Source: Microbispora sp. H11081 (lineage in GTDB: Bacteria; Actinomycetota; Actinomycetes; Streptosporangiales; Streptosporangiaceae). From it: DNA of 64,000 nt. The stretch lies in NCBI RefSeq assembly GCF_012999535.1, contig NZ_JABBWV010000020.1, positions 1 through 64,000 of the forward strand. Reading direction: 5' to 3'. Position numbers and translations under genes: made by a program. The notes under the pieces were generated by a model, which searched no databases, was not told the DNA's origin, and was given only the letters and a program-made list of their open reading frames with translations. Shown in pieces: positions 41,500 through 50,521 of the stretch (the first letter of the stretch is position 1; each line of letters opens with the position of its first letter).

Positions 41500-41855
41500 C
41501 CTCCGAGTCTACGCTTGCGATCTCGCTAGCGTCAGGGACACGGTGGCCGTGCCTGAACCACTCCGAGTTTCAGGAGGCCCTGAAGCAGCATCATCTGCCG
41601 GCTGATGGGAGATTCACGACACGATTCCAGCCCTGAGGGAAGTACCCCAGAGCTTCGTGAGCGCGCGGTGCGCATGGTGACCAAACCTGTTGGCGGGCCA
41701 TGGCGACCACTGCTAGCTTTCCAGTGGCCGTGCGAGAGAACGAGGAGGTGGTACCCGTGAATGCAGTATCGACATGGGTGCTCCCCTCTGGGGTCACGGT
41801 CGGGCGATAGGTCGTCCGGGAGCGCCGTTCAAGAGCACTCCCGAAAGGCACGACC
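41500..41855. other. 356-base gap with a possible IS3-type transposase remnant
   Basis: At 41641-41688 the plus strand reads STPELRERAVRMVTK, resembling the N-terminus of IS3/IS911 OrfA transposases. It is followed by no usable frame and no inverted repeats were seen. The rest shows nothing I can name. Confidence 0.35.
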
Positions 41856-42590
41856 ATGCGATTCACTTCTGAACGGCGCCTCGATGACGTCGTCCTCGAA
41901 CGCCAATTCACCCTCGGCGAGATCCCCGGCATCCTGTGGACGCCCGTATCCGCATCCGCACCGGTCCCGCTGATCCTGCTCGGCCACCCACCGCTCGGAC
42001 TGCGAAAGATGTACCCCCGGCTGGTGGCGCGGGCCCGGCACTGTGCGGCAGAGGGCTTCGCTGCGGCCACCATCGAGCTCCCCGGGAGCGGGGACCGGCC
42101 CCGTTGGGCCGCCGCCGAGCAGGCCCGCGCCGACCTGCGCGGGGCTATGGAGGCCGGCAAACCGGTCAGCGACGAGATCATCGACGCCCTTATCCTCCCG
42201 CTCGTCGACAAGGCGGTCCCGGAATCGCAGGCCGCCCTGGACGCCCTCCTGGCGCTGCCCGAGATCGGCGGCCCGGTCGGGTACTCCGGCGGAGTGATCT
42301 CCATCGGCATCCGGCTTGCGGTGGTCGAGCCGCGCATCGTGGCCGCCGGCTTCTTCGCCGGGAGTTTCGTGCCTCGCACCATGTTCGAGGAGGCCCGACA
42401 GGTCACCATTCCGCTGCATGTCCTGCTGCAGTGGGATGACGAAGGGAACGACCGACAGGCGGCCCTGGACCTGTTCGACGCCTTCGGCTCCAAGGAGAAA
42501 ACACTGCACGCCAACATGGGCGGGCACACGGGCGTCCCGCAGTTTGCTGGGGAGGACGCGGCCGGGTTCTTCGCCCGGCATCTGCGCTAG
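41856..42590 (+). CDS. Alpha/beta hydrolase (dienelactone-hydrolase-like)
   Basis: 244 residues from ATG 41856, no signal peptide. A nucleophile elbow GYSGGV (Ser near residue 143), an early PLILLGHPP and a late His in MGGHTGVPQF indicate an intracellular serine hydrolase. The DEGNDRQ stretch before it likely holds the catalytic acid. The substrate is unknown, and the neighbours give no hint. Confidence 0.82.
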   Translation: MRFTSERRLDDVVLERQFTLGEIPGILWTPVSASAPVPLILLGHPPLGLRKMYPRLVARARHCAAEGFAAATIELPGSGDRPRWAAAEQARADLRGAMEAGKPVSDEIIDALILPLVDKAVPESQAALDALLALPEIGGPVGYSGGVISIGIRLAVVEPRIVAAGFFAGSFVPRTMFEEARQVTIPLHVLLQWDDEGNDRQAALDLFDAFGSKEKTLHANMGGHTGVPQFAGEDAAGFFARHLR

Positions 42591-42986
42591 TGGCGGGCCG
42601 TCAAGCCGGGCGCGTCATCACGGACGCGGCGGATACGGGGGGTGATGTCTCATCCTGCTGATGGCCGCAGGGCGTCGCTCCGGGCACGCGTACGGACGAC
42701 GCCCGGTACGGTGGCTCGCTGAACGGACTGCTCGCGTACCCAGGCTGGGGGATGGGACTCGCCTTGACGCGCGAACGCGCCGCCGCACTGGGCAGCACCT
42801 GCGTGATCGGCCCGGCGAGCGGCTGCGGGCCCTTCGTGGAAGCCGTCCTCCCCTTCTCTTCCGCCTGCTCGGGCGCTCCGAATCCGGGCGGGTGCCGAAG
42901 GCACGAGCCCGGAATGAACCGCTTGCGCGTGTCGCAGCGACAAGTGGCCGAGAGACTGTCGAGACACCGGTTGCCGGGCAGGAGTA
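42591..42986. other. 396-base gap upstream of the sigma-factor operon
   Basis: No gene is convincing. It should contain the promoter of the five-gene chain at 42987. A small inverted repeat TGTCGC-A-GCGACA lies at 42929-42941. Confidence 0.4.
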
Positions 42987-43514
42987 ATGGACGAACACGA
43001 GAGATGGGATGACCCGCGATTGGTGGGTGCGATCGCGGACGGCGACCGGCGCGCCCTGGAAGTGATCTATGCCCGGCACGCGTCGTGGTTGGTCATCCGG
43101 CTCACCAGGCGGTGCGCCGATCAGGCCGTCGTGGACGAGGCGGTGCAGGACACCTTCGTGGCGATCTGGCGGACCGCCCGCACGTGGACCGGCAAGGGCG
43201 AGGTCGCGGCCTGGATCTGGGGGATCGGCATCCGCCGGCTGCTGGATCTGCTGCGCAAGAGGCCCCACGTCGTGTCCCCGACCCTGGAGCCGACCATGGT
43301 GTCCGCCGAGGAGCAGGTTCTGCTCGGGGTCGAGTACGGCGAGCTGGGCAGGGCGCTGGACACGCTCTCGCCGGAATTGCGGGCCGTGGTCCAGGCGACC
43401 GTGTTGGACGGCCTCACCACCCGGGAGGCGGGGAAGCTGCTCGGCATCCCCGCAGGAACCGTAAAGACGCGCATGATGCGCGCGAAGTCCCTGCTGAGGG
43501 AGGAACTGGCATGA
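42987..43514 (+). CDS. ECF-family RNA polymerase sigma factor
   Basis: 175 residues, ATG 42987 after GGCAGGAGTA. Region 2 (about 15-85) contains DQAVVDEAVQDTFVAIWRTA, and region 4 (about 115-172) contains LSPELRAVVQATVLDGLTTREAGKLLGIPAGTVKTRMMRA. The next gene, overlapping by four bases, encodes a zinc-type anti-sigma factor fused to a membrane domain. The chain continues into an ABC transporter, suggesting that this sigma factor responds to an envelope or antibiotic signal handled by the transporter. Confidence 0.95.
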   Translation: MDEHERWDDPRLVGAIADGDRRALEVIYARHASWLVIRLTRRCADQAVVDEAVQDTFVAIWRTARTWTGKGEVAAWIWGIGIRRLLDLLRKRPHVVSPTLEPTMVSAEEQVLLGVEYGELGRALDTLSPELRAVVQATVLDGLTTREAGKLLGIPAGTVKTRMMRAKSLLREELA

Positions 43515-44353
43515 ACCAGCACACCGATCGGCCCGGGGACAGGTACATGCAAACGGGCTGGCACATGGACGACGACATGACGGCGATGTACGCCGAGGGC
43601 CTGCTCTCCCCCACCACGGCCGCGTCCGTCGAGGCGCACCTGCTGGCCTGCGCGAGGTGCCGGGAACTGCTCAAGCCCCGGGTCGCCCAGCCCCGGCTCG
43701 ACCGGATCTGGGACGAGATCGTCGACGTCGTGGACGCCCCCGCGCCTGGACCATTCGAACGGCTGCTCCGCCTGGCCGGCGTACGCCATCACGTCGCCCG
43801 GTTGCTGGCCGCCGCGCAATCTCTCCGCCTGCCGTGGCTGGCGGGTACTTCGCTGACGCTGTTCTTCGCGGCGCTCGCCGCCGGGGAGACGACGAGGTGG
43901 GGCGGGATCGTGTTCCTCGCCCTGGCGCCGATCGTGCCGGCCCTCGGGGTGAGCCTGGCCTACGGCCGGGGCGCGGACCCGACGTACGAGATCGGGCTAG
44001 CGGCTCCATACTCCGCGTTCAAGGTGATGCTGCTGCGCGCGGCCGCCGTGCTGATCACCTCGGTGGTTCCGGCGCTCGTCATCGGGGTCGCCTTGCTGGG
44101 GCAGACGTGGACGGTGGTCGGCTGGCTGCTGCCCGCGCTCGCGCTCACCTCCCTGTCGCTTCTGCTGTCCAGATGGTTCGAGCCGGTGCACGCCGCGGGC
44201 GGCGTGTCGGCACTCTGGCTCGCCGGGGTCCTCTGGACCAATCTGCACGCGCCGAGCCTGGCGATGTTCGGCGGCGCCGAGCAACTCGCGTACCTGATCA
44301 TCACTGTCGTTTCCGGAGGGCTCCTGTTCCTGGGGCGCGAGGAGTTCTCATGA
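43511..44353 (+). CDS. Membrane anti-sigma factor with zinc-finger (zf-HC2) domain
   Basis: 280 residues. The N-terminal zinc anti-sigma motif HLLACARC (His-x3-Cys-x2-Cys, about residues 38-45) is followed by a hydrophilic linker and about six membrane segments (110-275). Most such anti-sigma factors have one span, so the polytopic half is unusual and may be a permease-like sensor. ATGA overlaps on both sides couple it to the sigma factor and the ABC ATPase genes. Confidence 0.85.
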   Translation: MNQHTDRPGDRYMQTGWHMDDDMTAMYAEGLLSPTTAASVEAHLLACARCRELLKPRVAQPRLDRIWDEIVDVVDAPAPGPFERLLRLAGVRHHVARLLAAAQSLRLPWLAGTSLTLFFAALAAGETTRWGGIVFLALAPIVPALGVSLAYGRGADPTYEIGLAAPYSAFKVMLLRAAAVLITSVVPALVIGVALLGQTWTVVGWLLPALALTSLSLLLSRWFEPVHAAGGVSALWLAGVLWTNLHAPSLAMFGGAEQLAYLIITVVSGGLLFLGREEFS

Positions 44354-45192
44354 GCGTTGTCGTGGAAGGTTTGACGAAGGCCTACGGCCGGAGCCGTGCG
44401 TTGGACGGGCTGTCCTTCAGCGCGTACCAGGGCGTTACCGGACTGCTCGGCCCCAACGGCGCGGGAAAGACCACGCTGATCCGAATGCTGGCTACCGCAC
44501 TGGCGCCCGACGGGGGGACGATCCGGCTCCTTGGCATGGACTCCGCCAGGGACCAGGCGGCGATCCGCCGCAGGCTCGGCTATCTCCCGCAGGAGACCGG
44601 CTACCACCGTGCGTTCACGGTTTTCGAATTCGTCGACTATGTGGCGATTTTGAAGGAGATGGTGGACCGGCGGGCGAGGCATGACGAGGTTCGCCGCGTC
44701 CTCGCCGAGGTCGGTCTCTCCGACGTGAGCCACAAGAAGATCCGTGCGCTGTCGGGAGGCATGCGGCGACGGGTGGGCATCGCGCAGGCGCTGCTCGGCG
44801 AGCCCGCGCTGGTCCTCCTGGACGAGCCGACGGTCGGCCTCGATCCCGAGCAGCGGCTCCGTTTCAGGGAACTCATCTCACGGATCGGCGAGGACCGTAC
44901 GGTGATCCTCTCGACCCATCAGACCGAGGACGTGACGGCCCTGTGCGCCAGGGTGGTCGTGCTGAAGGGCGGCCGTCAGGTGTTCGAGGGGACGCCGGCC
45001 GAGCTGCGCGCCCTCGCCGATGGCCACACCTGGCTGTCGGACGAGAGGTCCGGGGTGCTCTCGTGGCGTACCGGCGAAGGCCTCTTCCGCAATCTCGGCG
45101 ACGCGCCCGCCGGAAGCCGCCTGGTCGAGCCCACCATCGAGGACGGCTATCTGCTGCTGCTCGGCGGCATCCCGGCGGGGGCGACGCGATGA
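44350..45192 (+). CDS. ABC transporter ATP-binding protein
   Basis: 280 residues with Walker A GPNGAGKTT (about 34), signature LSGGMRRRVGI, Walker B LVLLDEPTVGLD and H-loop LSTHQ. It resembles bacitracin/lantibiotic-type (BcrA-like) exporters' ATPases. It is coupled by four-base overlaps to the anti-sigma gene before and the membrane gene after. Confidence 0.93.
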   Translation: MSVVVEGLTKAYGRSRALDGLSFSAYQGVTGLLGPNGAGKTTLIRMLATALAPDGGTIRLLGMDSARDQAAIRRRLGYLPQETGYHRAFTVFEFVDYVAILKEMVDRRARHDEVRRVLAEVGLSDVSHKKIRALSGGMRRRVGIAQALLGEPALVLLDEPTVGLDPEQRLRFRELISRIGEDRTVILSTHQTEDVTALCARVVVLKGGRQVFEGTPAELRALADGHTWLSDERSGVLSWRTGEGLFRNLGDAPAGSRLVEPTIEDGYLLLLGGIPAGATR

Positions 45193-46016
45193 GCACTCTG
45201 ACGCATCTCGTCCGCGGCGGTGCTCACCCACGGATCCTGCCGACGCTCGCGTTGAACGAGAGCCGCCGGCTGCTGTTCCACCCGCTGAACCTGCTGGGCA
45301 TGGTGCTGTGGATCCTGGACGTGGCGACCAGCGGGTGGGACGGTCCTCGACCGGCGTTCACCGCCATCACCGTACCCATGACGATGTTCTGGGGGGTGCC
45401 GCTCTTCTTCGCCGCGAATCTCGTCACCTCCGCCTCTCGCCGCGCCGGTACGGAGGAGCTCCTGGGGGTGCTTCCCCGGGGCTGGGCCAACCGGACGGGC
45501 GGGCTGTGCCTGGCCGCCTTAGCCCCATTCCTCGCGGGTGTCCTGGGACAGGCGATGGTGCTGGGTCTCTACGTGGTGACGGACAACCCGCTGGAGCGGT
45601 ATCCGACGATTCCGGAGCTGATGAGCGGGCCGATCAACCTGCTCGGCGCCTGCCTGCTCGGGATCGCGGTGGCGAGATGGCTGCCGTGGCCGGGCGTGCC
45701 GCTGCTCGTCATGGTCGCGTTGGTCCGCGTCAACCAGCACCTGAACACGGCCGCCAGACTCGGCGAGGAAGCCGGCCCCCTCCACCTGCTCGGGTTCTAT
45801 GCCGACTTCGCGCGCTGGGGGCCCTATCCCCATCTCGCGCCCAGCGGGTTCAACCCCGGATCCGCCGCCTGGCACGCGGTATACCTGCTCGCCATGTGCC
45901 TGGGAGCCGGCGCCCTGGCGATGCTCGCCCGCCCCTCCCGCCGGTGGCTGTGGCTGGCCGTCGGTGCGGTGGCCGCGGTGATCGCCGCCGTCGCCGGAAC
46001 GCTGACGATGCCGTGA
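45189..46016 (+). CDS. ABC-2-like membrane protein, partner of the ATPase at 44350
   Basis: 275 residues with about six hydrophobic segments; ATG 45189 overlaps the ATPase stop. It has an N-terminal cytoplasmic stretch LALNESRRLLFHP and ends in a cluster of hydrophobic residues. I assign it as a transporter subunit from topology and position, not from a specific motif. Confidence 0.8.
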   Translation: MSTLTHLVRGGAHPRILPTLALNESRRLLFHPLNLLGMVLWILDVATSGWDGPRPAFTAITVPMTMFWGVPLFFAANLVTSASRRAGTEELLGVLPRGWANRTGGLCLAALAPFLAGVLGQAMVLGLYVVTDNPLERYPTIPELMSGPINLLGACLLGIAVARWLPWPGVPLLVMVALVRVNQHLNTAARLGEEAGPLHLLGFYADFARWGPYPHLAPSGFNPGSAAWHAVYLLAMCLGAGALAMLARPSRRWLWLAVGAVAAVIAAVAGTLTMP

Positions 46017-46702
46017 ACGTGTCGATTTCGCCCGCCTCTCGCGGGCCCCGGTTCGCACAGTTCCTGCAGTTGGCCCGGATGAGCGGGCGGCTGACGCGGT
46101 GGCAGCCGGCCGCGGGGGCCACGGTGATCGTGGCGCTGCTGCTCGCCTGGCCGTGGGACGCCGACGCCTCCTGGAAGCTCGGCGTCTGGTCCCTGCGAGC
46201 CATCGCGGTCCTGCTGACACTGGGGGGCGGCTTCGCGCTGGACGACGCGGCGGCCGAGATTGTCGCGTCGTCCCCCACCACGCTCCGCGCACGGATGCTC
46301 TTCCGGTTAGGGCTGAGTCTCGCCTGGGCGGTTCCGGTCTGGGGCGTCTCCCTTCTCGTCATGGCTCCGTGGATCGCCCCCGTGTGGCTGCTGTGGTCGA
46401 GTCTGGAGTTCGCCGCGCTGTTCGCCGCCGGACTGTCGGTGGCCGCCCTGATGGCGAGGTGGTACGGCCAGAGCGAGCCGGGGACGGTGACGTCCACGGC
46501 CGTCGTCGGAGGCTGGCTGGTGATCTTCGCACTGCCCGGCCCGCTCGCCATGTTCACCCTGCGGCCCCAGGACTTGGGTCCCGCGCATGTCCGCTGGGGC
46601 CTCCTACTCGGCCTGGGGGCTGTGGTCCTGTGGGCGACCTCCCGCGATCCCTCCCACGGAAGGCGGCGCCGGGGATTGATCACAACCCGATACGCGCCCT
46701 AG
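46013..46702 (+). CDS. Second membrane subunit of the sigma-linked ABC transporter
   Basis: 229 residues from GTG 46013 (GTGA overlap with the preceding stop), with about six hydrophobic segments. No family motif is recognised. It closes the five-gene chain, and its TAG stop forms a CTAG with the stop of the convergent reductase gene. Confidence 0.78.
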   Translation: MNVSISPASRGPRFAQFLQLARMSGRLTRWQPAAGATVIVALLLAWPWDADASWKLGVWSLRAIAVLLTLGGGFALDDAAAEIVASSPTTLRARMLFRLGLSLAWAVPVWGVSLLVMAPWIAPVWLLWSSLEFAALFAAGLSVAALMARWYGQSEPGTVTSTAVVGGWLVIFALPGPLAMFTLRPQDLGPAHVRWGLLLGLGAVVLWATSRDPSHGRRRRGLITTRYAP

Positions 46703-47472
46703 AGGGCCTGCGGCGAGTGACTGTCCAGGACATGAGAGATGACCGTTCTGGCGGGTCTTCCGAGCACTCGCTCCAGATCAGGGGTCTGTCGTTCCAACGC
46801 GCCCGCGCGCACCTGGGCAGAGATCCAGCTCATGGGACCTGGGCCGGCGTCCGGCACCTCGCGGTAGGTCACTCCCAGCGCCCTGGCCACCTCGGGATAG
46901 CTCCACAGGGGCCCGGTGAAGTCGTACGCGTGGCCCAAGTGCCCTTCGCCCGTCAGTACGTTAGCTGCCGCCTCGGCCAAGTCCGACCGGAATGCCGTGT
47001 TCAGGCTGCGACCGCCGGTGCTGCTGGTGATCTCTCCGCTGGAGACCTGTGGGACGAACGCGTCGCTGTAGAAGGGGTGACGCAACAGCGTGTACGGCAG
47101 GCCGCTGGCAAGGACGGCCTGTTCGGTGGCGTGATAGGCCTCGGTCATGCCGGTGGCGACGGTATCGGCTCCCAGGAAGCTGGTGAAGACGATGGCGCCG
47201 ACACCGACGTCCTTGGCGGCGGCCACGGCGTCCAGGTGCTGCCTGATCCTGCGGGTGGAATCCAGTTCCGGGGAGGAGATCAGAAGGAGACGACTGGCCC
47301 CGTCGAAGGCCTCACGCAGGCTTGCCGGGTCGTCGTAGTCGCCGCGCCGTACCGGAACGCCTTCGGGAGCCCGTTCGGGATCACGCACCACGGCCACCAC
47401 CTCCGCCCTGGTGCGCAGACCGCTGACGACGAGGCGGCCGAGCGCACCGGAAGCGGCTGAAATCGCGATCAC
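46699..47472 (-). CDS. NmrA-like NAD(P)-binding oxidoreductase (quinone oxidoreductase 2 type)
   Basis: 257 residues from GTG 47472 (GGGAG nine bases upstream). The N-terminal Rossmann motif is SAASGALGRLVVSGL, with RGDYDDPASLREAFDGASRLLLIS next, as in QOR2/NmrA proteins that bind NADP(H). The substrate is unknown. Its last codon overlaps the preceding convergent operon. Confidence 0.87.
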   Translation of the reverse strand: MIAISAASGALGRLVVSGLRTRAEVVAVVRDPERAPEGVPVRRGDYDDPASLREAFDGASRLLLISSPELDSTRRIRQHLDAVAAAKDVGVGAIVFTSFLGADTVATGMTEAYHATEQAVLASGLPYTLLRHPFYSDAFVPQVSSGEITSSTGGRSLNTAFRSDLAEAAANVLTGEGHLGHAYDFTGPLWSYPEVARALGVTYREVPDAGPGPMSWISAQVRAGALERQTPDLERVLGRPARTVISHVLDSHSPQAL

Positions 47473-47855
47473 TGAAGAGACTCCCTTGGCGGACGGTCGC
47501 ACCAGTGAACTCCCGCCAGGTGACGCTGCGCCACTCAATTTCCGATCATGGCTATGCCAGGGCACTCAGCGACGCGGTGGACGACATCCTGGCGTTCGCA
47601 TCCGGAGGGTAGACCTCGGTGGCGGAGAGAGAGCGGCCGCCACCTTTGGCCATCGACCCGGGCCAAGTGGCCGCATGCCGTCTACATCTCGCCTCCGCTG
47701 GGCGTGATCGGGCCGGCGACAGCGTCCATACCCGGCGCGTGCGGGTGGGTCGATGGCGGATCAGCCTGTGGACCGGTCTCTGGTCGAGCACAATCAGTAG
47801 ATCCCTGATCGTCACTGCTCGCCGCAAATGCACGGGCACTCTTCGCGAGGTCATG
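47473..47855. other. Divergent gap of 383 bases upstream of the DUF6461-like gene
   Basis: The region separates the reductase (minus) and the hypothetical gene (plus) and should carry both promoters. I saw no strong palindrome, RNA or gene. Confidence 0.4.
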
Positions 47856-48473
47856 ATGAACAGCGCCACAGCCCAGGACTATGCCTGGTGGCAGGAGTTC
47901 GAGGGCGGCATCGCCGTCTCCGGGTTCTGCTTCACCTTCGTCGCCGACATGCGGCCCGCCGAAGTGCTTCAGCGCTTGAAGGCGGCGCCCGGCGACATCA
48001 CAGAGCCTCGGGGTTACATCGAAGTGGGGCCGGCTGACGGCGGTTCGGTCATCGTCGACATCGCGGGCTACGCCGGGATCACGCGGGATGTGGTCAGTGA
48101 GCTGTCGCGCGGCACCAGGCTGGCCACCGTGCACAACAACATCGACTCGCACGCCAAGTTCATCTACGCCGTCGACGGAAAATTGATCACCGGTCTGGAC
48201 CCGATGTTTCCCGACGAGCCGCGATGGGGCGCCGAGCCGGACTGGTTGCTGGAGGACCTGGAGGACCTCGGCCTGCTTTACGAGATCGATGACGACGGGG
48301 AGTGGGACGAGGAGTGGATGGAGCGTTCGGAACAGTTCGTCGAGGCCGCGCTCGCGCTCGCCGAGCGTTGCACCGGCGTGCGGCTCACCCCCGAGCACGT
48401 GCGCGGCCCGCTGCCATACGCGGCCTCTGTGGCGCACCTGTACCAGCTATGTGCCCCAGAGCTGGCGTACTGA
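47856..48473 (+). CDS. DUF6461-like hypothetical protein (paralogue of 40068 product)
   Basis: About 205 residues. ATG 47856 has GAGG five bases upstream; ATG 47853 is adjacent. Motifs are in the same order as in the 40068 protein: YAWWQEFEGG, VADMRPAEVLQRLK, DGGSVIVDIAGYAGI, a middle beta region ending DPMFPDEP and C-terminal ALALAERCTGVRL. An acidic insertion DDDGEWDEEWMERSEQ is specific to this copy. Function unknown. Confidence 0.75.
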   Translation: MNSATAQDYAWWQEFEGGIAVSGFCFTFVADMRPAEVLQRLKAAPGDITEPRGYIEVGPADGGSVIVDIAGYAGITRDVVSELSRGTRLATVHNNIDSHAKFIYAVDGKLITGLDPMFPDEPRWGAEPDWLLEDLEDLGLLYEIDDDGEWDEEWMERSEQFVEAALALAERCTGVRLTPEHVRGPLPYAASVAHLYQLCAPELAY

Positions 48474-48474
48474 G

Positions 48475-49077
48475 TCAGTTCTGCGGCTTGCGCCAGATGA
48501 TGCTGTAGCGCCACAGGACGTGACGGCGATACCGGGCGCCGGGCAGGGTCTGGGCGGCCAACGCTCGCATCTGCGGGTACGTCACCGGCGGCGGCCAAAC
48601 CGTGGGGGACGGATGCTCCCAGTGCCCCTTCACCAGGCGATAGAGGTTGCCGACGACGACGCCGGCCAGCTCGTACGGCAGGTCGTTGGGCATGGTGCCA
48701 CGGGCGAGGCCGACGATGGCCAGGACCCCGCCGGGGCGCAGCAGTTCGCGCATGCGGGCCAGCCCGGCGGCGGCGTCCATGTGGTGAAGGGTGGCCACGG
48801 ATGTGACGACGTCGAACGATGCGGGCTCGAAGGGGTGGGTGAGGAAATCGCCCACGATGTAGCCGACGTCATCCGGGTGTTCGCGGGCTTGGGCGATGCT
48901 GGGCGCGTCGAGGTCGATGGCGGTGACGCGCGGCACGGTCCGTCGCAGTTCGCGGGCGAGCATGCCCTCGCCGCAACCCACGTCGAGGGCGTGCTTGGCG
49001 CCATCGGGGATCGCGCGCAGGACGCGGGGGTGGTAATGGATGTTGTGGTTCCATCGCCTGCGGGTCTGCACAGCCAT
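48475..49077 (-). CDS. Class I SAM-dependent methyltransferase
   Basis: 200 residues from ATG 49077 (AGGA upstream). SAM motif I is ALDVGCGEGML, the acidic motif II VTAIDLDAPSI, and VVTSVATLHHMD and LRPGGVLAIVGL follow, as in UbiE-like methyltransferases. The substrate is unknown. It converges with the DUF6461-like gene with one base between stops. Confidence 0.92.
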   Translation of the reverse strand: MAVQTRRRWNHNIHYHPRVLRAIPDGAKHALDVGCGEGMLARELRRTVPRVTAIDLDAPSIAQAREHPDDVGYIVGDFLTHPFEPASFDVVTSVATLHHMDAAAGLARMRELLRPGGVLAIVGLARGTMPNDLPYELAGVVVGNLYRLVKGHWEHPSPTVWPPPVTYPQMRALAAQTLPGARYRRHVLWRYSIIWRKPQN

Positions 49078-49189
49078 GTGTTCATCCTGCCGGACAGCCG
49101 TTCGACGGATCCCCGAACGCATGCGCGCCCGCGCCGCCGCCGCACACGAGGACCCGTCAGCCCGGACAGGGGACTGCGGTGCGTGCCGT

Positions 49190-49903
49190 TCAGCGCCGAG
49201 CCGGCTCCGCCTCGGCCTGCTGCTCGCCGCCGCGGTCGGGGACGAAGCGGTAGCCGACGTTGCGGACCGTTCCGATCAGCGCCTCGTACTCGGCGCCCAG
49301 CTTGGCCCGCAGACGCCGTACGTGCACGTCCACGGTCCGGGTGCCGCCGAAGTAGTCGTAGCCCCAGACCTCCTGCAGCAGCTGGGCCCGGGTGAAGACC
49401 CGGCCAGGGTGCTGAGCGAGGTACTTCAGCAGCTCGAACTCCTTGAACGTGAGGTCCAGCGCACGCCCGCGCAGCCGGGCGGTGTAGGTCGCCTCGTCGA
49501 TCGTCAGGTCGCCGCTGCGGATCTCGTCGGGGACCTCCTCGACGGCGGCCAGCGCCAGCCGCCCGACGGACATGCGCAGCCGGGCCTCGACCTCCGCCGG
49601 TCCCGCGGTGTCGAGGAGCACGTCGTCGACACCCCACTCCGCCGACATCGCCGCCAGGCCGCCCTCGGTCACGATCACCATCAGCGGGCAGGTGACGCCG
49701 GTCGTACGCAGCAGCCGGCACAGGCTCTTGGCCTGCACGAGCTCGCGGCGCGCGTCCACCAGGATGGCCTCGGCCGGTGGTATGTCGATCAACGCGGAGG
49801 CCTCGGCGGGCGCGACCCGCACCGAGTGAAGCAGCAGTCCGAGTGCCGGGAGCACCTCCGCCGACGGCTCCAGAGCGTTGGTCAGCAGGAGCAGATTGCT
49901 CAC
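49190..49903 (-). CDS. glnR: GlnR-type global nitrogen regulator
   Basis: GTG 49903 follows GAGGAGG. The 237-residue OmpR-like protein has an atypical receiver ([23 protein letters not shown]...) and a winged-helix domain with the highly conserved [37 protein letters not shown] and [11 protein letters not shown] segments (given here as recognition marks). The receiver opening is characteristic of actinobacterial GlnR, an orphan regulator of glutamine synthetase, ammonium and nitrate genes, and in some species of sugar ABC transporters. Reading of the family is from memory of conserved sequence, with no search. Confidence 0.9.
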   Translation of the reverse strand: MSNLLLLTNALEPSAEVLPALGLLLHSVRVAPAEASALIDIPPAEAILVDARRELVQAKSLCRLLRTTGVTCPLMVIVTEGGLAAMSAEWGVDDVLLDTAGPAEVEARLRMSVGRLALAAVEEVPDEIRSGDLTIDEATYTARLRGRALDLTFKEFELLKYLAQHPGRVFTRAQLLQEVWGYDYFGGTRTVDVHVRRLRAKLGAEYEALIGTVRNVGYRFVPDRGGEQQAEAEPARR

Positions 49904-50148
49904 ATGAGCCTCCTCGTACCATGTCGGCTCGGCGCCGTTTGCAGCACTGGAAACCGCGACAGCCATCCAAACACGTAAGGACCCGGGGGCCCCATCGCCC
50001 GAGTCCATTAATTCGTAGGGTAGCCCACACGAAGTTTGCGTCCAATGTGCGTCACCCGTGTGAACAACACGTCACGTGGTTTATCCCCGTAACGTGACGG
50101 TGACGGAGAGTCCCGGCGGGGGCGGAGGGTCGAGGGGAGAGACGCGTC

Positions 50149-50397
50149 ATGGCCAGAGGAACGATCCGCTACTGGGCGGCGGCGAAGGAGGCGGCGGGCG
50201 TGCCGGAGGAGGCGTTCGACGCCGGGACGCTGGGGGATCTGCTCGCGTGGGTCTCGCGCGACCCGGCCGTCGAGCGCGTGCTGCGCCGGTGCTCCTTCCT
50301 CGTGGACGGCGCCCCTGTGGGGACGCGCGACCCGGCGACGATCGACCTGCACGAGGGTGCCGTGGTCGAGGTTTTACCCCCCTTCGCCGGGGGATGA
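50149..50397 (+). CDS. MoaD/ThiS-family sulfur-carrier protein
   Basis: 82 residues with a ubiquitin-like fold and a C-terminal Gly-Gly (LPPFAGG), the residue that becomes a thiocarboxylate. MoaD is the small subunit of molybdopterin synthase. No MoaE or other cofactor gene is adjacent, so the pathway assignment is open. Confidence 0.85.
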   Translation: MARGTIRYWAAAKEAAGVPEEAFDAGTLGDLLAWVSRDPAVERVLRRCSFLVDGAPVGTRDPATIDLHEGAVVEVLPPFAGG

Positions 50398-50521
50398 GCT
50401 GCACGTGCCTCTCCCGTTGATCCCCGTCCCCCGTGCCGTCCGGAGCGCCGCCACCGGTCCCGGGGGAGTCTCGCCGGTCAAGGCACTACTCTGATCACAA
50501 AGGCGCCTTCGGAGGAGTCGG

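Noticed and set aside
42661-42987. Small open frames between the hydrolase and the ECF sigma gene
   Set aside because: Composition is biased to Arg/Gly/Ala, there is no ribosome-binding site and no recognisable fold; frames on both strands overlap equally well.
50040-50100. A possible GlnR box (GTCAC...GTAAC) upstream of the MoaD-like gene
   Set aside because: The spacing between the two elements does not fit the known GlnR a-site/b-site geometry.
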